The translations under genes were made by a program, and so were the position numbers. The notes below the pieces were generated by a model. It was given only the letters and a program-made list of their open reading frames with translations, had not been told where the DNA came from and made no database searches. This document shows, piece after piece, positions 1 to 9,512 of a stretch of 64,000 nucleotides of DNA (position 1 is the stretch's first letter; the number at the start of each line of letters is the position of its first letter). Source of the DNA: Paenibacillus sp. OVF10 (GTDB lineage: Bacteria > Bacillota > Bacilli > Paenibacillales > Paenibacillaceae). The stretch is from NCBI GenBank assembly GCA_022836915.1, contig CP094668.1:2914001-2978000 (forward strand), given 5' to 3'.

Positions 1-83
1 ATGTCATCCTTCTGTTGCAGTTTGGGATCTTCAACCTCTTTGACTTGAATGTCCTTTATTCCCTGAAACGTAACGGCTCTCAT
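1..83 (-). CDS. zinc-dependent alcohol dehydrogenase, N-terminus only (partial)
   Basis: The gene runs off the left edge of the window. The 27 visible residues start MRAVTFQGIKDIQVKEV, typical of the N-terminal strand of zinc-containing medium-chain dehydrogenases of the formaldehyde/threonine dehydrogenase-like group. The start is the ATG whose first base is 83. A near-perfect Shine-Dalgarno AAGGAGG lies about 10 bases upstream. A second ATG closer to that site is out of frame and stops after 19 codons. The catalytic and NAD-binding parts are not visible, so the substrate cannot be named. Confidence 0.75.
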   Translation of the reverse strand, partial: MRAVTFQGIKDIQVKEVEDPKLQQKDD

Positions 84-162
84 CTTTCATATTCCTCCTT
101 ATATAGTGGGATTCTCTGACAATTACCCCATTTCAGCATAAATGATAGATATACATATTAAA

Positions 163-1325
163 TTAAACGACAGGCCATTTTACTTTACGCAAGGCATCGA
201 GTAACTCGGGCGGCGCATTCAGATTGTCACGGACCAGATCCCGCGGGGTTAACGCCATCCACTGATTCAGCGATACATCCTCGAATCGATCACTTCGGAA
301 TATCTCCAAAAACCATAAAGTGTCTGTGCCGGTATTCTGTATATAGTGTCCCATAGCGACAGGAACATATCCGACATCTCCAGCCCGATAATCAAAGGTA
401 CGAGCAATGCCATTGCCTCCAAACACTGTCATTCTTCCTTGTCCTGTCAGATAATATTGCCATTCATCCGCATTGGGATGCCAGTGCAGCTCACGCATGG
501 CGCCAGGTCGGATCTCAACAAGTGCTGCTGCAACGGTAGTTGAGATGGGGAAGTTGGTGGAGTCGACAATCCGTACGCTTCCGCCGGGTGTGATGAGTGG
601 TTCCTGGGCCAGCAATCGGTGTTTGAATGTGAGAGGAACGGTGCCGTATGGGGATTGAACTTCCTGGCTTTCGATGGAACCCGGGACGGTATCTTGGAAA
701 ATGTACACTTGTTCCTTCGGCATCGACTGAAAAGCGGATTCGGGTACGCCGAAATTGACAGACAATACCTCTGGTGGTGTGTGTGCAAACCAATCGGATA
801 TGGATAACGTATTCAGATCGGAGAAGGACCCGTCATCAAACACAAGCAGAAATTCACAACCGTCCTCCAGTCCTTGAATGGAATGGGGAAGACCTTTGGG
901 GAAAAACCAGAGATCGCCAGGCCCGACATCGGCAATAAAATTACGTCCATTCTGATCTACAGAGGTGATTCTTGCCGTTCCCCAGATCATATAGGCCCAT
1001 TCGGATTGCTGATGCCAATGCAACTCCCGTACACCTCCGGGTGTCAGGCTCATGTTCACACCAGCCAGTGTAGTGGCAATAGGGAGATCCCGTACGGTGA
1101 TCTCACGTGACCAACCCCATGGTTCAATTGCATATGGGTATCGGAAAAAGACATTCTCAGATTGGGCAATAACCCATTATCGGTTGCTGGAGGTACCAGC
1201 ATATCGGGGTTCTGTCTATCTCTCATAACATCTCTGGGTCCCAAATCAGGTCCACCGGCGCCATCACTGCGAATGGGTTGCGGGATAAGCATTGGTTTCT
1301 CGTTTGGTTGTTGTCCTTTGGTCAT
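163..1325 (-). CDS. oxdC: oxalate decarboxylase, bicupin (one frameshift)
   Basis: Manganese bicupin that converts oxalate to formate and CO2. Both cupin domains carry the metal motif: RELHWH with a downstream Glu in domain 1 (QSEWAYM), and [15 protein letters not shown] in domain 2. The N-terminus ([11 protein letters not shown], then SFSDTH) also matches OxdC. As given, the frame breaks at the C4 run at 1115-1118. One extra base there gives [13 protein letters not shown] and a continuous 387-residue protein, the usual OxdC length. The ATG at 1325 has GGAGGG eight bases upstream. No signal peptide is seen, so it is probably cytoplasmic. A role in acid or oxalate stress is inferred. Oxalate oxidase is less likely but not excluded without checking the domain-1 lid residues. 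Confidence 0.85.
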
Positions 1326-1561
1326 TAAGTAATCCCTCCAGATTCAGTAACATGTCACACGCGACATTGTATCGTTATGTTTACACCTATGAATCAGGGC
1401 CTGGATAATATGAGGGACAAACGAAAAATAAAGACGTGAGAAAGTCGAAAAATCCATGAATCCGGTTATCGAATCAAATGAAGGCAGAATTCCAGATCGA
1501 ATTGAAGATGATCTTCAATGAGGAAAGGCACTGATAATATAGTGCCCAACATCCATCATGG

Positions 1562-2440
1562 TTAAGATGGGTTGGTTGTGGGCTTTCCAGACTTCGTTGT
1601 ACGAAAACGCTGCTCATAAATCTCGTTTACCCGGTGGAGAACAGCAGGGCCTTGCTCTGTAAAACGAAGTGCTGTCGCTTTATTTTTCACCAGAAATGTA
1701 CCGGATTCATGTCTGGTGGGTGATAAAGCCGCACTGTAGAGTAATGAAGCGCCATGACTTGGATGGGGAAAGAACCATTTCATAATGGGTTTGATATAGA
1801 AGGGCAGGCCGGATGTTTTGTTGCCCCTTAGCGTATTATTTCCACCGGGATCTACGCTTAGCAGTTGTATGCCATTCGCTTTGGCAGACTTGGCAACCTC
1901 ACGTGTCCACAGAGATAGACCGAGCTTCGAGACAGCATAGGGACCAAACAGCTTTTTGAATTCAGCTGGACGTTCCAGGATGTTTAGATCAAATTGTTTG
2001 ACCATACTGAACGCGGTGGTGGAAGTATTGACGACTGTTTTCATCTGTCCTTTAAGCAATAGCTCCACTAATTCCATGTAGATGATGTAAGGGACTACCG
2101 TCTGAAGTTCAAAGTGCAGTTCATGCCCCTGATCAGAGAAACGAAGCTCCGAAGCGCTGCCACCCGCATTGTTAAACAAGACATCGATCGAATCGGTATC
2201 GGATTTAATCTGATCCAGTGCAGTTCTCAGACTGTCGTAGTTGGTCAGATTAGCCTGAACCCAACGAAGCTCTCCTGAACGTAAGGCGTTCTGAATATCG
2301 GTATCCTCGGCTGGGAAAGCAGAACGGTTGAGGCCGATTACCTGCCATCCTTCAGCCAGTAACTTGCGTGTCAGTTCAAGACCAATTCCTGACGTTGAAC
2401 CTGTGATGAGAGCGGTGCGAACCTGATTTTGTATATTCAT
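1562..2440 (-). CDS. SDR-family oxidoreductase
   Basis: Short-chain dehydrogenase/reductase of 292 residues. It has the Rossmann motif TGSTSGIG near residue 14, NNAG near residue 90 and the catalytic Tyr-Lys in YAVSK near residue 168. The C-terminal extension past about residue 250 is longer than in minimal SDRs and resembles the retinol-dehydrogenase/WW-oxidoreductase-like group. The start has GGAGG eight bases upstream. It is divergent from the MerR gene and has its own palindromic operator in the promoter, so MerR-controlled induction is likely. The substrate is unknown; a reactive carbonyl is a guess based on the regulator type. Confidence 0.85.
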   Translation of the reverse strand: MNIQNQVRTALITGSTSGIGLELTRKLLAEGWQVIGLNRSAFPAEDTDIQNALRSGELRWVQANLTNYDSLRTALDQIKSDTDSIDVLFNNAGGSASELRFSDQGHELHFELQTVVPYIIYMELVELLLKGQMKTVVNTSTTAFSMVKQFDLNILERPAEFKKLFGPYAVSKLGLSLWTREVAKSAKANGIQLLSVDPGGNNTLRGNKTSGLPFYIKPIMKWFFPHPSHGASLLYSAALSPTRHESGTFLVKNKATALRFTEQGPAVLHRVNEIYEQRFRTTKSGKPTTNPS

Positions 2441-2491
2441 ATATACCTCCAGATAGAATGGGATTACAGAACGAATCTGTATGCTGCGCTC

Positions 2492-2522
2492 ATTCTATAA
2501 CTTGGAGTCGACTCCAAGTCAA
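2492..2522 (-). promoter_or_regulatory. MerR-type promoter/operator for the SDR gene
   Basis: On the minus strand TTGACT (2522-2517) and TAGAAT (2497-2492) are separated by 19 bp. The spacer contains most of a perfect 20-bp palindrome (2500-2519, CTTGGAGTCGACTCCAAG core). A long 19-bp spacer with a dyad between -35 and -10 is the hallmark of MerR-activated promoters. A 17-bp reading to TATAGA is possible but fits the -10 consensus less well. Confidence 0.75.
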
Positions 2523-2549
2523 GAGGTGTTGGGATTGAATGGATCATGC

Positions 2550-2580
2550 TTGACTTGGAGTCAGCTCCAAGTTGTAATAT
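2550..2580 (+). promoter_or_regulatory. MerR-type promoter/operator for merR itself
   Basis: TTGACT (2550-2555) and TAATAT (2575-2580) are 19 bp apart and flank a near-perfect palindrome at 2553-2572 (ACTTGGAG, four central bases, CTCCAAGT). It is nearly the same as the operator 30 bp to the left that faces the SDR gene. The regulator therefore probably controls both directions. A 17-bp reading to TGTAAT is an alternative. Confidence 0.7.
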
Positions 2581-2609
2581 GGAGAGAAATGAATGTGGAG
2601 GAGGCCCAT

Positions 2610-3045
2610 ATGATGAGCGAGAAAGAAGTATTCTCCATTAAAGAAACGTCAGAACAGGCCGGATTATCGGAAGATACAATTCGTTATTATGAGAAGATTG
2701 GGTTGCTTCCCGAGCGGAACGCAAAGCCAATCGCCATCGGGTATATCGCTCGGAGGATATCCATACGATGAAGTTGATCACTTGCCTGAAAAAAACAGGA
2801 ATGTCTCTGGAAGAAATGAAGCCTTATTTACAAATGTCCATGGATTCCGATCTCGCAGATTTCCCGGATGAACGGGAGATGCTGGTGAATCACCGAAAGA
2901 AAGTTGAAGCACAGATTGCTTCGCTACAGCAAGTCGTTGATTTTATCGATGAGAAGTTGGAGAAACGAAGTATGTATCCTGATGAATGTCCTATTACCAG
3001 GAGAACCAGTTGTCTGTTTTTGAAAAACAGAACATATTCTCTTGA
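2610..3045 (+). CDS. MerR-family transcriptional regulator (two frameshifts)
   Basis: N-terminal winged HTH (FSIKETSEQAGLSEDTIRYY), then the wing (YRSEDIHTMKLI) and a coiled-coil dimerisation helix ending in VVDFIDEKLEKR. The start at 2610 has GTGGAGGAGG just upstream; the open frame further 5' overlaps the operator and is not used. Two one-base losses break the gene. The first is in the A3 run at 2723-2725, where one more A gives NAKANRHRVYRSED. The second is near 2996-2999, where one more C gives ITQENQLSVFEKQNIFS and a stop at 3043-3045. The corrected product has 145 residues. Read literally, the second frame runs through a terminator, which is implausible. It lacks the Cys set of metal sensors and resembles the NmlR/AdhR aldehyde-responsive branch. 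Confidence 0.8.
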
Positions 3046-3073
3046 TGGCGCTGCTGCCTATTTAAAACTGAAA

Positions 3074-3102
3074 ACCCACGTCATGATGACGCGGGTCTTT
3101 TT
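3074..3102. terminator. bidirectional intrinsic terminator
   Basis: The stem pairs ACCC-CGTCA with TGACG-GGGT around a TGA loop (3074-3096). It is flanked by A and T runs and lies between the convergent merR (+) and AraC (-) genes. Confidence 0.75.
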
Positions 3103-3115
3103 GTTGTTTCTAGTT

Positions 3116-4045
3116 TTAAATATCGAGTGTATGACGAAGTCGTTTGATATCGCTTTTGGGAGGGAGACCATACATGCGGGCATACTCCCGGCTGAATTGA
3201 GACGGACTTTCATAGCCAACCTGGAACGCAGCGTCTGCGGCATCGGTTGAACCTGCAAGCAGCATTCGCCGGGCTTCATGCAATCGAATTTGTTTCTGGA
3301 ATTGCAAAGGGCTCATGGCGGTAATGGCTTTGAAATGATGATGTAATGAGGAAGAACTCATGTTGATCATGGCAGCAAGTTGCTCAATCCGAAGTGGCTT
3401 GGCGTAATCGGATTGGATGACTTCGATCACCTCGGCGATGTGCTGTGCATGACTGTCCTGAATCGCAAACTGCTTGATGGAATGTCCATGTTCATCCTGA
3501 ATAATACGATATAGAATCTCGCGGATAAACATAGGGGCAAGGACGGGAATGTCTTCAGGTGTATCCAGCAGCCGAACCAATCGGATCACAGCTTCAAGAA
3601 GGGAAGGTTTGGTTGAACTAACAAACAGTCCTCTTCGTGTTGAATGGTCAGGTTTGGGTTGTGCAGAAGGCGTATCCTGAATCAGATCGAAAATCTGTCC
3701 TGAATCAAAATCGAGTCGAATACATAGATAGGGATGTTTGATTGTAGCCTTTACAACCTGCCCTGAAATAGGCAAGTTTACGGAAGCTACCAAGTATTGT
3801 GACAAGTCGTAGGTGTAGCTCTCGCGGCCGAGTATAACTAATTTGGAACCTTGGGCGACAATGCAGAGGGCAGGCTGATGAACGGAATATATGGGTTGTG
3901 AGATCTCTGAGGCACGGATTAAGGCAAGTGATGGAATTGCTGTTGGATGTATCCCATCATTTGGGGTGAAATGCTCAATAAGTTGAGCCAATTGTTGCTG
4001 CTGCTCCGTGATGCCCGTATCCGTTTCATTTGTTTTGATAAGCAT
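3116..4045 (-). CDS. AraC-family regulator with N-terminal AraC_N (cupin-like) domain
   Basis: Protein of 309 residues. Residues about 30-190 match the AraC_N type domain (QPIYSVHQPALCIVAQGSK, SQYLVASVNLPISG). The C-terminus has the two AraC HTHs (IEQLAAMINMSSSSLHHHF and AAFQVGYESPSQFSREYARMYG). The start has AAGGGGGC eight bases upstream. It faces away from the Atu4866-family gene and an SDR, with a 159-bp shared intergenic region. Regulators of this subfamily often sit next to and control such reductase genes, so the target is inferred from position. Confidence 0.88.
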   Translation of the reverse strand: MLIKTNETDTGITEQQQQLAQLIEHFTPNDGIHPTAIPSLALIRASEISQPIYSVHQPALCIVAQGSKLVILGRESYTYDLSQYLVASVNLPISGQVVKATIKHPYLCIRLDFDSGQIFDLIQDTPSAQPKPDHSTRRGLFVSSTKPSLLEAVIRLVRLLDTPEDIPVLAPMFIREILYRIIQDEHGHSIKQFAIQDSHAQHIAEVIEVIQSDYAKPLRIEQLAAMINMSSSSLHHHFKAITAMSPLQFQKQIRLHEARRMLLAGSTDAADAAFQVGYESPSQFSREYARMYGLPPKSDIKRLRHTLDI

Positions 4046-4204
4046 GAATGGTAGCCCCCTTGTAAACCACTATTACTATTATTTTAAAATGCTCTGGAGG
4101 AATAGGCAAGAATATTGCGGGATTTTTCTATCGTACAACGACTGATCCTCTACATAATGGAGATAAGCAACGGAATCTTTTGAAGCAGAGAGGAGTGAGA
4201 AACG

Positions 4205-4480
4205 ATGGGACGCAATTCAATGGGTGACCAACAGGAACCAAAACACCCGTATGTGGGGATGTGGGTCACGAAGGATGGATATATCAGACACGAACTTCTT
4301 CCTTGCGGTAGATATGATGAAGCGAGAGGAGATCGGCAAAGTGCATATCAGGGTCGCTACTTTGTTCATGGGAAACATATAGAATACGTGGATGATACGG
4401 GATTTACAGCGGATGGAGACTTCAGGGGCGGCGTTTTGTATCATGCAGGCATGGTTTTGTATAGAGAAAATGTACAATAA
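4205..4480 (+). CDS. Atu4866-domain small protein
   Basis: Protein of 91 residues of the Atu4866 family (named after the Agrobacterium protein). It has the family core HPYVGMWVTKDGYIRHELLP, then GRYDEARG, YQGRY and YVDDTGFTADGDF. The family forms a lipocalin-like small beta barrel; its biochemical role is unknown. GAGGAG lies nine bases before the ATG. The SDR gene starts 24 bp downstream, so the two form an operon divergent from the AraC regulator. Confidence 0.85.
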   Translation: MGRNSMGDQQEPKHPYVGMWVTKDGYIRHELLPCGRYDEARGDRQSAYQGRYFVHGKHIEYVDDTGFTADGDFRGGVLYHAGMVLYRENVQ

Positions 4481-4504
4481 CAACCAAATAAGGAGCGATT
4501 TAAT

Positions 4505-5242
4505 ATGTCCAATGTAAAAGGGAAAGTTGTTGTCATTACCGGTGCGAGTAGTGGAATTGGTGAGTCAACAGCTCGATTGCTTGCACAGCATGGAGCACAC
4601 GTAGTTATTGGAGCTAGACGTATGGAACGTTTGGAGGCATTGGCCTCCTCGATTTGTATGGAAGGCGGATCGGTGGAGTATCATTCGCTGGATGTTACCA
4701 GATTGGAAGAGATGCATACGATCGTTGACCTCGCTCAAACTCGCTATGGACGTGTCGATGTTATTTTAAATAACGCTGGAGTCATGCCGCTATCTCCCCT
4801 TGAATCGTTAAAAGTAGATGAGTGGAATCGCATGATAGATGTTAACATTCGTGGTGTTCTGCATGGCATTGCGGCTGGACTACCCGTCATGAAAAAGCAG
4901 GGTTTCGGCCAGTTTATTAACATCGCCTCTATTGGAGCCTATGCCGTGTCACCAACGGCAGCGGTGTATTGTGCAACCAAATACGCGGTCCGCGCCATCT
5001 CGGAGGGGTTGCGACAGGAAGTAGGCGGAGATATCCGTGTAACCCTTGTATCACCGGGCGTGACGGAATCGGAACTCGCGGATACGATTTCTGATGAAGA
5101 AGCACGTGATCTCATGAAAGAGTATCGGCGCATATCCATTCCCGCCTCGGCGATTGCGCAAAGTATCTTGTATGCCATTAGCCAGCCGGCAGAGGTGGAC
5201 GTAAATGAGATTGTAGTCAGACCGACAGCAAGCATGGCTTAA
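4505..5242 (+). CDS. SDR-family NAD(P)-dependent oxidoreductase
   Basis: Classical SDR of 245 residues: TGASSGIGES near residue 13, NNAGV near 90, catalytic Ser in INIASIGAY and YCATK near residue 155. Residues after the first beta strand (GARRMERLEAL) suggest NADP(H) preference by the Arg pair, which is an inference. AAGGAG lies upstream of the ATG. It is the second gene of the Atu4866-SDR unit probably controlled by the divergent AraC protein. Confidence 0.9.
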   Translation: MSNVKGKVVVITGASSGIGESTARLLAQHGAHVVIGARRMERLEALASSICMEGGSVEYHSLDVTRLEEMHTIVDLAQTRYGRVDVILNNAGVMPLSPLESLKVDEWNRMIDVNIRGVLHGIAAGLPVMKKQGFGQFINIASIGAYAVSPTAAVYCATKYAVRAISEGLRQEVGGDIRVTLVSPGVTESELADTISDEEARDLMKEYRRISIPASAIAQSILYAISQPAEVDVNEIVVRPTASMA

Positions 5243-5301
5243 GCTTGGATCCTCTTTTGGTATATAATAGGTTCAATTGATACGAAAAGAGGAATAGTGC
5301 A

Positions 5302-6203
5302 GTGACATTACAACAACTAAAATATGTGATCGAAGTTGCCACGCGCGGTTCCATGAATGAAGCAGCCAAGAGGTTGTTTATCTCGCAACCCAGCCTTTCG
5401 AATGCCATTCGGGATCTGGAGCAGGAGTTGCGAATTACTATTTTTGAACGTACCAATAAGGGGATATCTCTGTCTAAAGAAGGCGTTGAGTTTCTGAGTT
5501 ATGCACGTCAGGTGGTAGAACAAGCTGAACTGCTGGAGAATCGTTATCTGAACGCCAAGCCATCCCCTCAGCACTTCTCCGTATCGACGCAGCATTATGC
5601 GTTTGCAGTAAATGCCTTTGTTCGTCTGGTACAGCAGTATGGTCAGGATGAATACGAGTTGGCGCTTCGGGAGACAAAGACCTACGAGATTATTCAGGAC
5701 GTGAAAAGCCTGCGGAGTGAAATTGGCATCCTGTATTTGAATGAGTTCAATGCCAAGGTCATTAACAAATTGTTAAAAGATGCGGGATTGGTTTTCACGA
5801 GTTTGTTCATAGCCAAGCCCCATATCTTTATCAGTGTGAAGAACCCGCTGGCGAAGCAGGAGTCGGTTGCAATCGAGCAACTGCAGGATTATCCGTACTT
5901 GTCATTTGACCAGGGGAGTACAATTCCTTTCATTTTTCCGAAGAAATCCTAAGTACGTTATCTCACCCCAAAAGCATACAGGTTAATGACCGCGCAACAT
6001 TGTTTAACCTGTTGATTGGTCTGAATGGTTATACGATCTCTACGGGTGTACTTAGCGCTGATCTGAACGGAAACGAGATAATTCCTGTACCGCTGGAATG
6101 TGAGGAATCGATTAATGTAGGGTGGATAAGCCACAAAAGTACTTCTCTCTCTAATCTGGGCGTAGCATATGTCCAGGCTCTGCATGAGGCCATAGGGTCT
6201 TAG
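5302..6203 (+). CDS. LysR-family transcriptional regulator (one frameshift)
   Basis: The N-terminal HTH (MNEAAKRLFISQPSLSNAI) and linker are clear, followed by the two-lobe effector domain. The start is GTG at 5302 with AGAGGA upstream. The frame is lost near 5928-5935 in the T/C-rich stretch. Adding one base restores FSEEILSTLS and continues to VQALHEAIGS and the stop at 6201-6203, giving 300 residues, the normal LysR length. The effector and targets are unknown. It is co-directional with the preceding SDR (60-bp gap), and a TATAAT box lies at 5263-5268. Confidence 0.82.
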
Positions 6204-6226
6204 TGGTGTTGTATGGTTCATCAAAA

Positions 6227-6258
6227 GGCCGTTTCCGAATGATCGGAACGGTCTTTTT
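6227..6258 (+). terminator. intrinsic terminator after lysR
   Basis: GGCCGTTTCCGA pairs with TCGGAACGGTC around ATGA, followed by TTTTT. Confidence 0.75.
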
Positions 6259-6362
6259 GTTGTACTACGATCTTTCAAGTATAGGGTGGTATGTTGTCAT
6301 CCCGTGTAATAGAATGAAGGTATATGTCGAATAGGTGTGAAAGCACGAAGGGAGAACGGTTA

Positions 6363-7100
6363 GTGAGAGTTCTGTATCGAAATAAAAGTGAACAGCATGA
6401 GCTGACGGTATATGATACCAAAAAGCTTTATGGAGAGAAGGGCCGGTTTCGTGTATTAGAATTCTCCAACGCAGCTGTGCAGGGAGCCATGGATTTGGAT
6501 GAGCCTAACCGGATGGTGTTGGAGTATCCGAGAGCGATGGTGCATCTAATGGAACGGAATGATCCTGAGTTTGATACCGTATTTGTGGTGGGACATGGTA
6601 TTGGCACATTGCCAACCTACTTGTCTGATCGTCAGGTAAAGGTAGCTGAGCTTGACGCAGAGGTCGTGGAGTTGAGCCAAACCTTTTTTGGATATGAGGG
6701 AAGTCCTGTGCTCATTGGGGATGGTCGTGAATTATTAGGCAAGGAACCCGCTGCGACATATGATTATATTATTATTGATGCCTTTACGGCAACGGGTACA
6801 CCCGAGCAGTTTATATCCAGTGATTTTTTTGCCATGGTCAAGGACAAGCTGGACTCGGACGGAGCTGTGATCCTTAATGTGTTTGGGCGTGCGGGCAACG
6901 ATCGGCTTGTCAATGCGATCTATACGACACTTCAGGCACAGTTTGCCTATACACGTGCATTCGCATTACCTACAGAAACAGCGGATGAAGTTCAAAATCG
7001 CATTTTAATGGGTAGTCATCACCCGATCGAATTTCAGGTTCGTCAGATGGCAGGGTTTGTTGTACAAGAGCCAGAAGAAGGATATATCATTGTCGATTAG
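6363..7100 (+). CDS. spermidine-synthase-like methyltransferase-fold protein
   Basis: About 245 residues with the Rossmann-like SAM/dcSAM fold: VFVVGHGIGTLPTYL (nucleotide loop), VAELDAEVVELSQ (acidic residue that binds the cofactor) and YDYIIIDAFTATGTPEQF. It resembles SpeE-like proteins often annotated as fused or truncated spermidine synthases, but the canonical polyamine-site motif is not evident, so the substrate is uncertain. The start is chosen at GTG 6363, with AAGGGAGA seven bases upstream. An in-frame ATG at 6324 has a weaker site. Confidence 0.72.
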   Translation: MRVLYRNKSEQHELTVYDTKKLYGEKGRFRVLEFSNAAVQGAMDLDEPNRMVLEYPRAMVHLMERNDPEFDTVFVVGHGIGTLPTYLSDRQVKVAELDAEVVELSQTFFGYEGSPVLIGDGRELLGKEPAATYDYIIIDAFTATGTPEQFISSDFFAMVKDKLDSDGAVILNVFGRAGNDRLVNAIYTTLQAQFAYTRAFALPTETADEVQNRILMGSHHPIEFQVRQMAGFVVQEPEEGYIIVD

Positions 7101-7168
7101 GGCGATCCTGAACAGTGATTCTTCCAGGGAAAGTAAAATGTCATTAAATCGTCAATCTTACGATGTAA

Positions 7169-7207
7169 TTGTTAAGATTTCTCAAATTCTTTATTTGATC
7201 TTAACAA
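7169..7207. repeat. 10-bp inverted repeat upstream of the GGDEF gene
   Basis: TTGTTAAGAT (7169-7178) and ATCTTAACAA (7198-7207) are perfect inverse complements separated by 19 bases. They lie 57-95 bp before the diguanylate cyclase start. No T-run follows, so an operator is more likely than a terminator. Confidence 0.6.
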
Positions 7208-7263
7208 CTTTCGTATAAGATAGAAGGAATATGCCTTTTCATGAAAATCCGGGGAAGTAAACG

Positions 7264-8878
7264 ATGATTGCACAGATCAAGAGATATAGATTACGAAAAA
7301 AATAAAAAACATCAAGAAGATCAGCCTCACGGCTTTACTCGGCGGGTTGGTCACTATTTCAGTTATAATGACATTGACCCTCATGGTCATCTCATCTTAT
7401 ACATCTCAGAAACAGTCACTCATTGATAACACCCTTTCGCTAAACTATGCCAGCGCTGTGCAAATGAGCCAAACGCTGGATTCGCTTTTTTATTCCATGC
7501 AGCAGAGCTTGAAATATGCAGCCAATTATTTCCCGGATATGGATCAGTCCAATACAAAAGAGTTGAATTCCACATTGGATTTGGTTCGCAATAGCAGTAA
7601 TTTTTTTAATTCCGTTTCCTTGGTAGATAAAGCGGGAGTAATCAAGTCTACCTCACCCTACTCACAGGCTAGTGTAGGTCACCATGTTAGTTCCCATGCA
7701 GCAAAAGAAGCGGTTAAATTGAGGACTTCGTATATCTCCGAAGCGTACCAGACACCCAGAACGAAACGCAGAATTGTATTTGTCAGTGAACCGATCTTTG
7801 ATTCGGCAGGGGAGTACCAAGGAACAATCGGTGGAAATATCTTTCTGCAGGAAAATAATATATTGAGTCTGTCTTTTGGCAGTCAGCTCAAGACAAGTAA
7901 TGGTTCCTACTTTTTTATTGTGGATAAGAAGGGCACTTTGTTATTTCACCCAAACACCAACCGAATTGGTGAAAATGTCAGTAAAAATGAAGTGGTGCAA
8001 AAGCTGCTAGTAAACAAGCACGGTAAAGAACAATACAAAAATCTGGCAGGTGTGGATTCGCTTGCAGGTTATTACAAAGTTCCATCAACAGACTGGGGTG
8101 TCGTAATCGTGTCTCCAACCCAAACGGTGTACGATCAGTTGAATCATCTATCCGTATGTTGTTGCTGTACACCTCAGTTCCTTTCCTGATCCTGACCCTT
8201 ATTGTGGTTCGGGTTGCACGCAAGCTGGCCAGTCCTTTTGCTATGCTGGCTGATTTGGTGAATCAGGTCGATAAGGGACAAGTGGATCTACCGGTGATGA
8301 AACCTCACTGGAATAGAGAGGCAGACCTTCTAACAAGAGCAGTTGTTGGCGCATTGGCGAACTTTAGGAAACAGACAAACCAGCTTGTCTATGATGCCAG
8401 AACAGATGTTTTAACAGGTATGAACAATCGCAGAACCTTCGAAGAAGTTATTCAGGAATGGATTCAGGATGAGGCGCCATTCTCCATTATTGTTCTGGAT
8501 ATCGACCGCTTCAAGTCCATTAATGATACATTCGGTCATCATGCTGGGGATGAGGTCTTGAAACACATTGCCAATATCATTCAATTGTCTGTTCGACCAG
8601 AAGATGTCTGCGCCCGGTTTGGTGGAGAGGAATTTGTAGTCTTGTTAAGAAATTCCGAGTCTAACGTAGCTTTTGAGATTGCTGAACGTATCCGAATAAC
8701 GGTCGAAGAAAGCGTATTGCCTATAGATCGTTCCGTCACCATCTCGGCTGGAATTGCTGAATATCCGAAACACTCCACAACATCCACAGAACTGTTTCAC
8801 TTGGCGGATAATGCACTGTATCAAGCGAAGGAAGAGGGGCGTAACCGTACGGTTACGATCCAAACGGTTATTAAATAA
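7264..8878 (+). CDS. membrane Cache-HAMP-like-GGDEF diguanylate cyclase (two frameshifts)
   Basis: Predicted to make cyclic di-GMP from two GTP. The ATG at 7264 begins MIAQIKRYRLRKK. Losing one A from the run at 7295-7301 causes an early stop; restoring it joins a first membrane helix (LLGGLVTISVIMTLTLMVI). Then comes a periplasm-side double-Cache sensor (about residues 45-300) and a second break at about 8150, where one more base gives HLIRMLLLYTSVPF. After that come a second membrane helix, a HAMP-like linker and the GGDEF domain (ARTDVLTGMNNRRTF, active site GGEEF). The corrected length is 538 residues. The I-site RxxD upstream of GGEEF is not obvious, so product inhibition is uncertain. 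Confidence 0.85.
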
Positions 8879-8886
8879 GCAAGCAA

Positions 8887-8924
8887 AGAAGCTGTTCCCT
8901 AAAAACTAGGAACAGCTTCTTTTG
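8887..8924. terminator. bidirectional intrinsic terminator
   Basis: AGAAGCTGTTCC pairs with GGAACAGCTTCT around a ten-base loop, between the convergent GGDEF and HxlR genes. Confidence 0.8.
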
Positions 8925-8928
8925 TTTT

Positions 8929-9291
8929 CTATACCTCTTGTGAGGTTCTGGCCAGAACCTCATTTGTATACGTTTCTCCCCAATCTCGCATGCTGAAGAT
9001 GATCGGCCGTAACGTTTCACCAAATGGTGTGAGGGAATACTCCACTTTAGGTGGGATCTGGGGGTATATTTCACGATGAACAATTCCGCTGCCTTCCAAC
9101 TCTCGAAGTTGCAGGGTGAGCATACGCTGGGTGATGTCAGGAAACAATTTTCGGATCTCGTTAAATCTCAAAGGACCGGAGAATAAATGATACAAAATGG
9201 CACCTTTCCATTTGCCTCCGATCACGCTGAGGGTAACTTCTACGGAACAGCCGTATGGCGCGGGACATAGCTTGGTTGCGTCCTTTTTCAT
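8929..9291 (-). CDS. HxlR-family transcriptional regulator
   Basis: Winged-helix protein of 120 residues with the HxlR signature: an N-terminal Cys region ([15 protein letters not shown]), [34 protein letters not shown] and the wing [16 protein letters not shown]. Cysteines at about residues 9 and 15 could sense oxidants or electrophiles, as in HypR/YodB, though this is inference. No divergent target gene is adjacent; the upstream 150 bp carries its promoter. Confidence 0.9.
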   Translation of the reverse strand: MKKDATKLCPAPYGCSVEVTLSVIGGKWKGAILYHLFSGPLRFNEIRKLFPDITQRMLTLQLRELEGSGIVHREIYPQIPPKVEYSLTPFGETLRPIIFSMRDWGETYTNEVLARTSQEV

Positions 9292-9445
9292 TATAGTACA
9301 CCTCCACTTTAGGGTGATTTTCTATGGTATCCATTTGGGTGGTTACATTACATAAAGTACGTATAGTTCATGAAAGAGCATATCACTTATGATGAAGATT
9401 ATAAACCCTAATTATAGTCGAAGGCAGATGTGTTGATGTCTATAA

Positions 9446-9475
9446 TAAAAAAAGAGCCCCGGTTTCAGGCTCTTC
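9446..9475 (-). terminator. intrinsic terminator of the Gfo/Idh gene
   Basis: On the minus strand AGAGCC pairs with GGCTCT and is followed by a seven-T run. Confidence 0.65.
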
Positions 9476-9512
9476 TCTGGATGTATAAAATATGATGATG
9501 AGCGTATTTACG

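Noticed and set aside
2768..3250. Second half of MerR as a separate 160-residue protein
   Set aside because: It starts without a ribosome binding site and reads through a terminator into the AraC gene. A composite MerR ending at 3045 explains it better.
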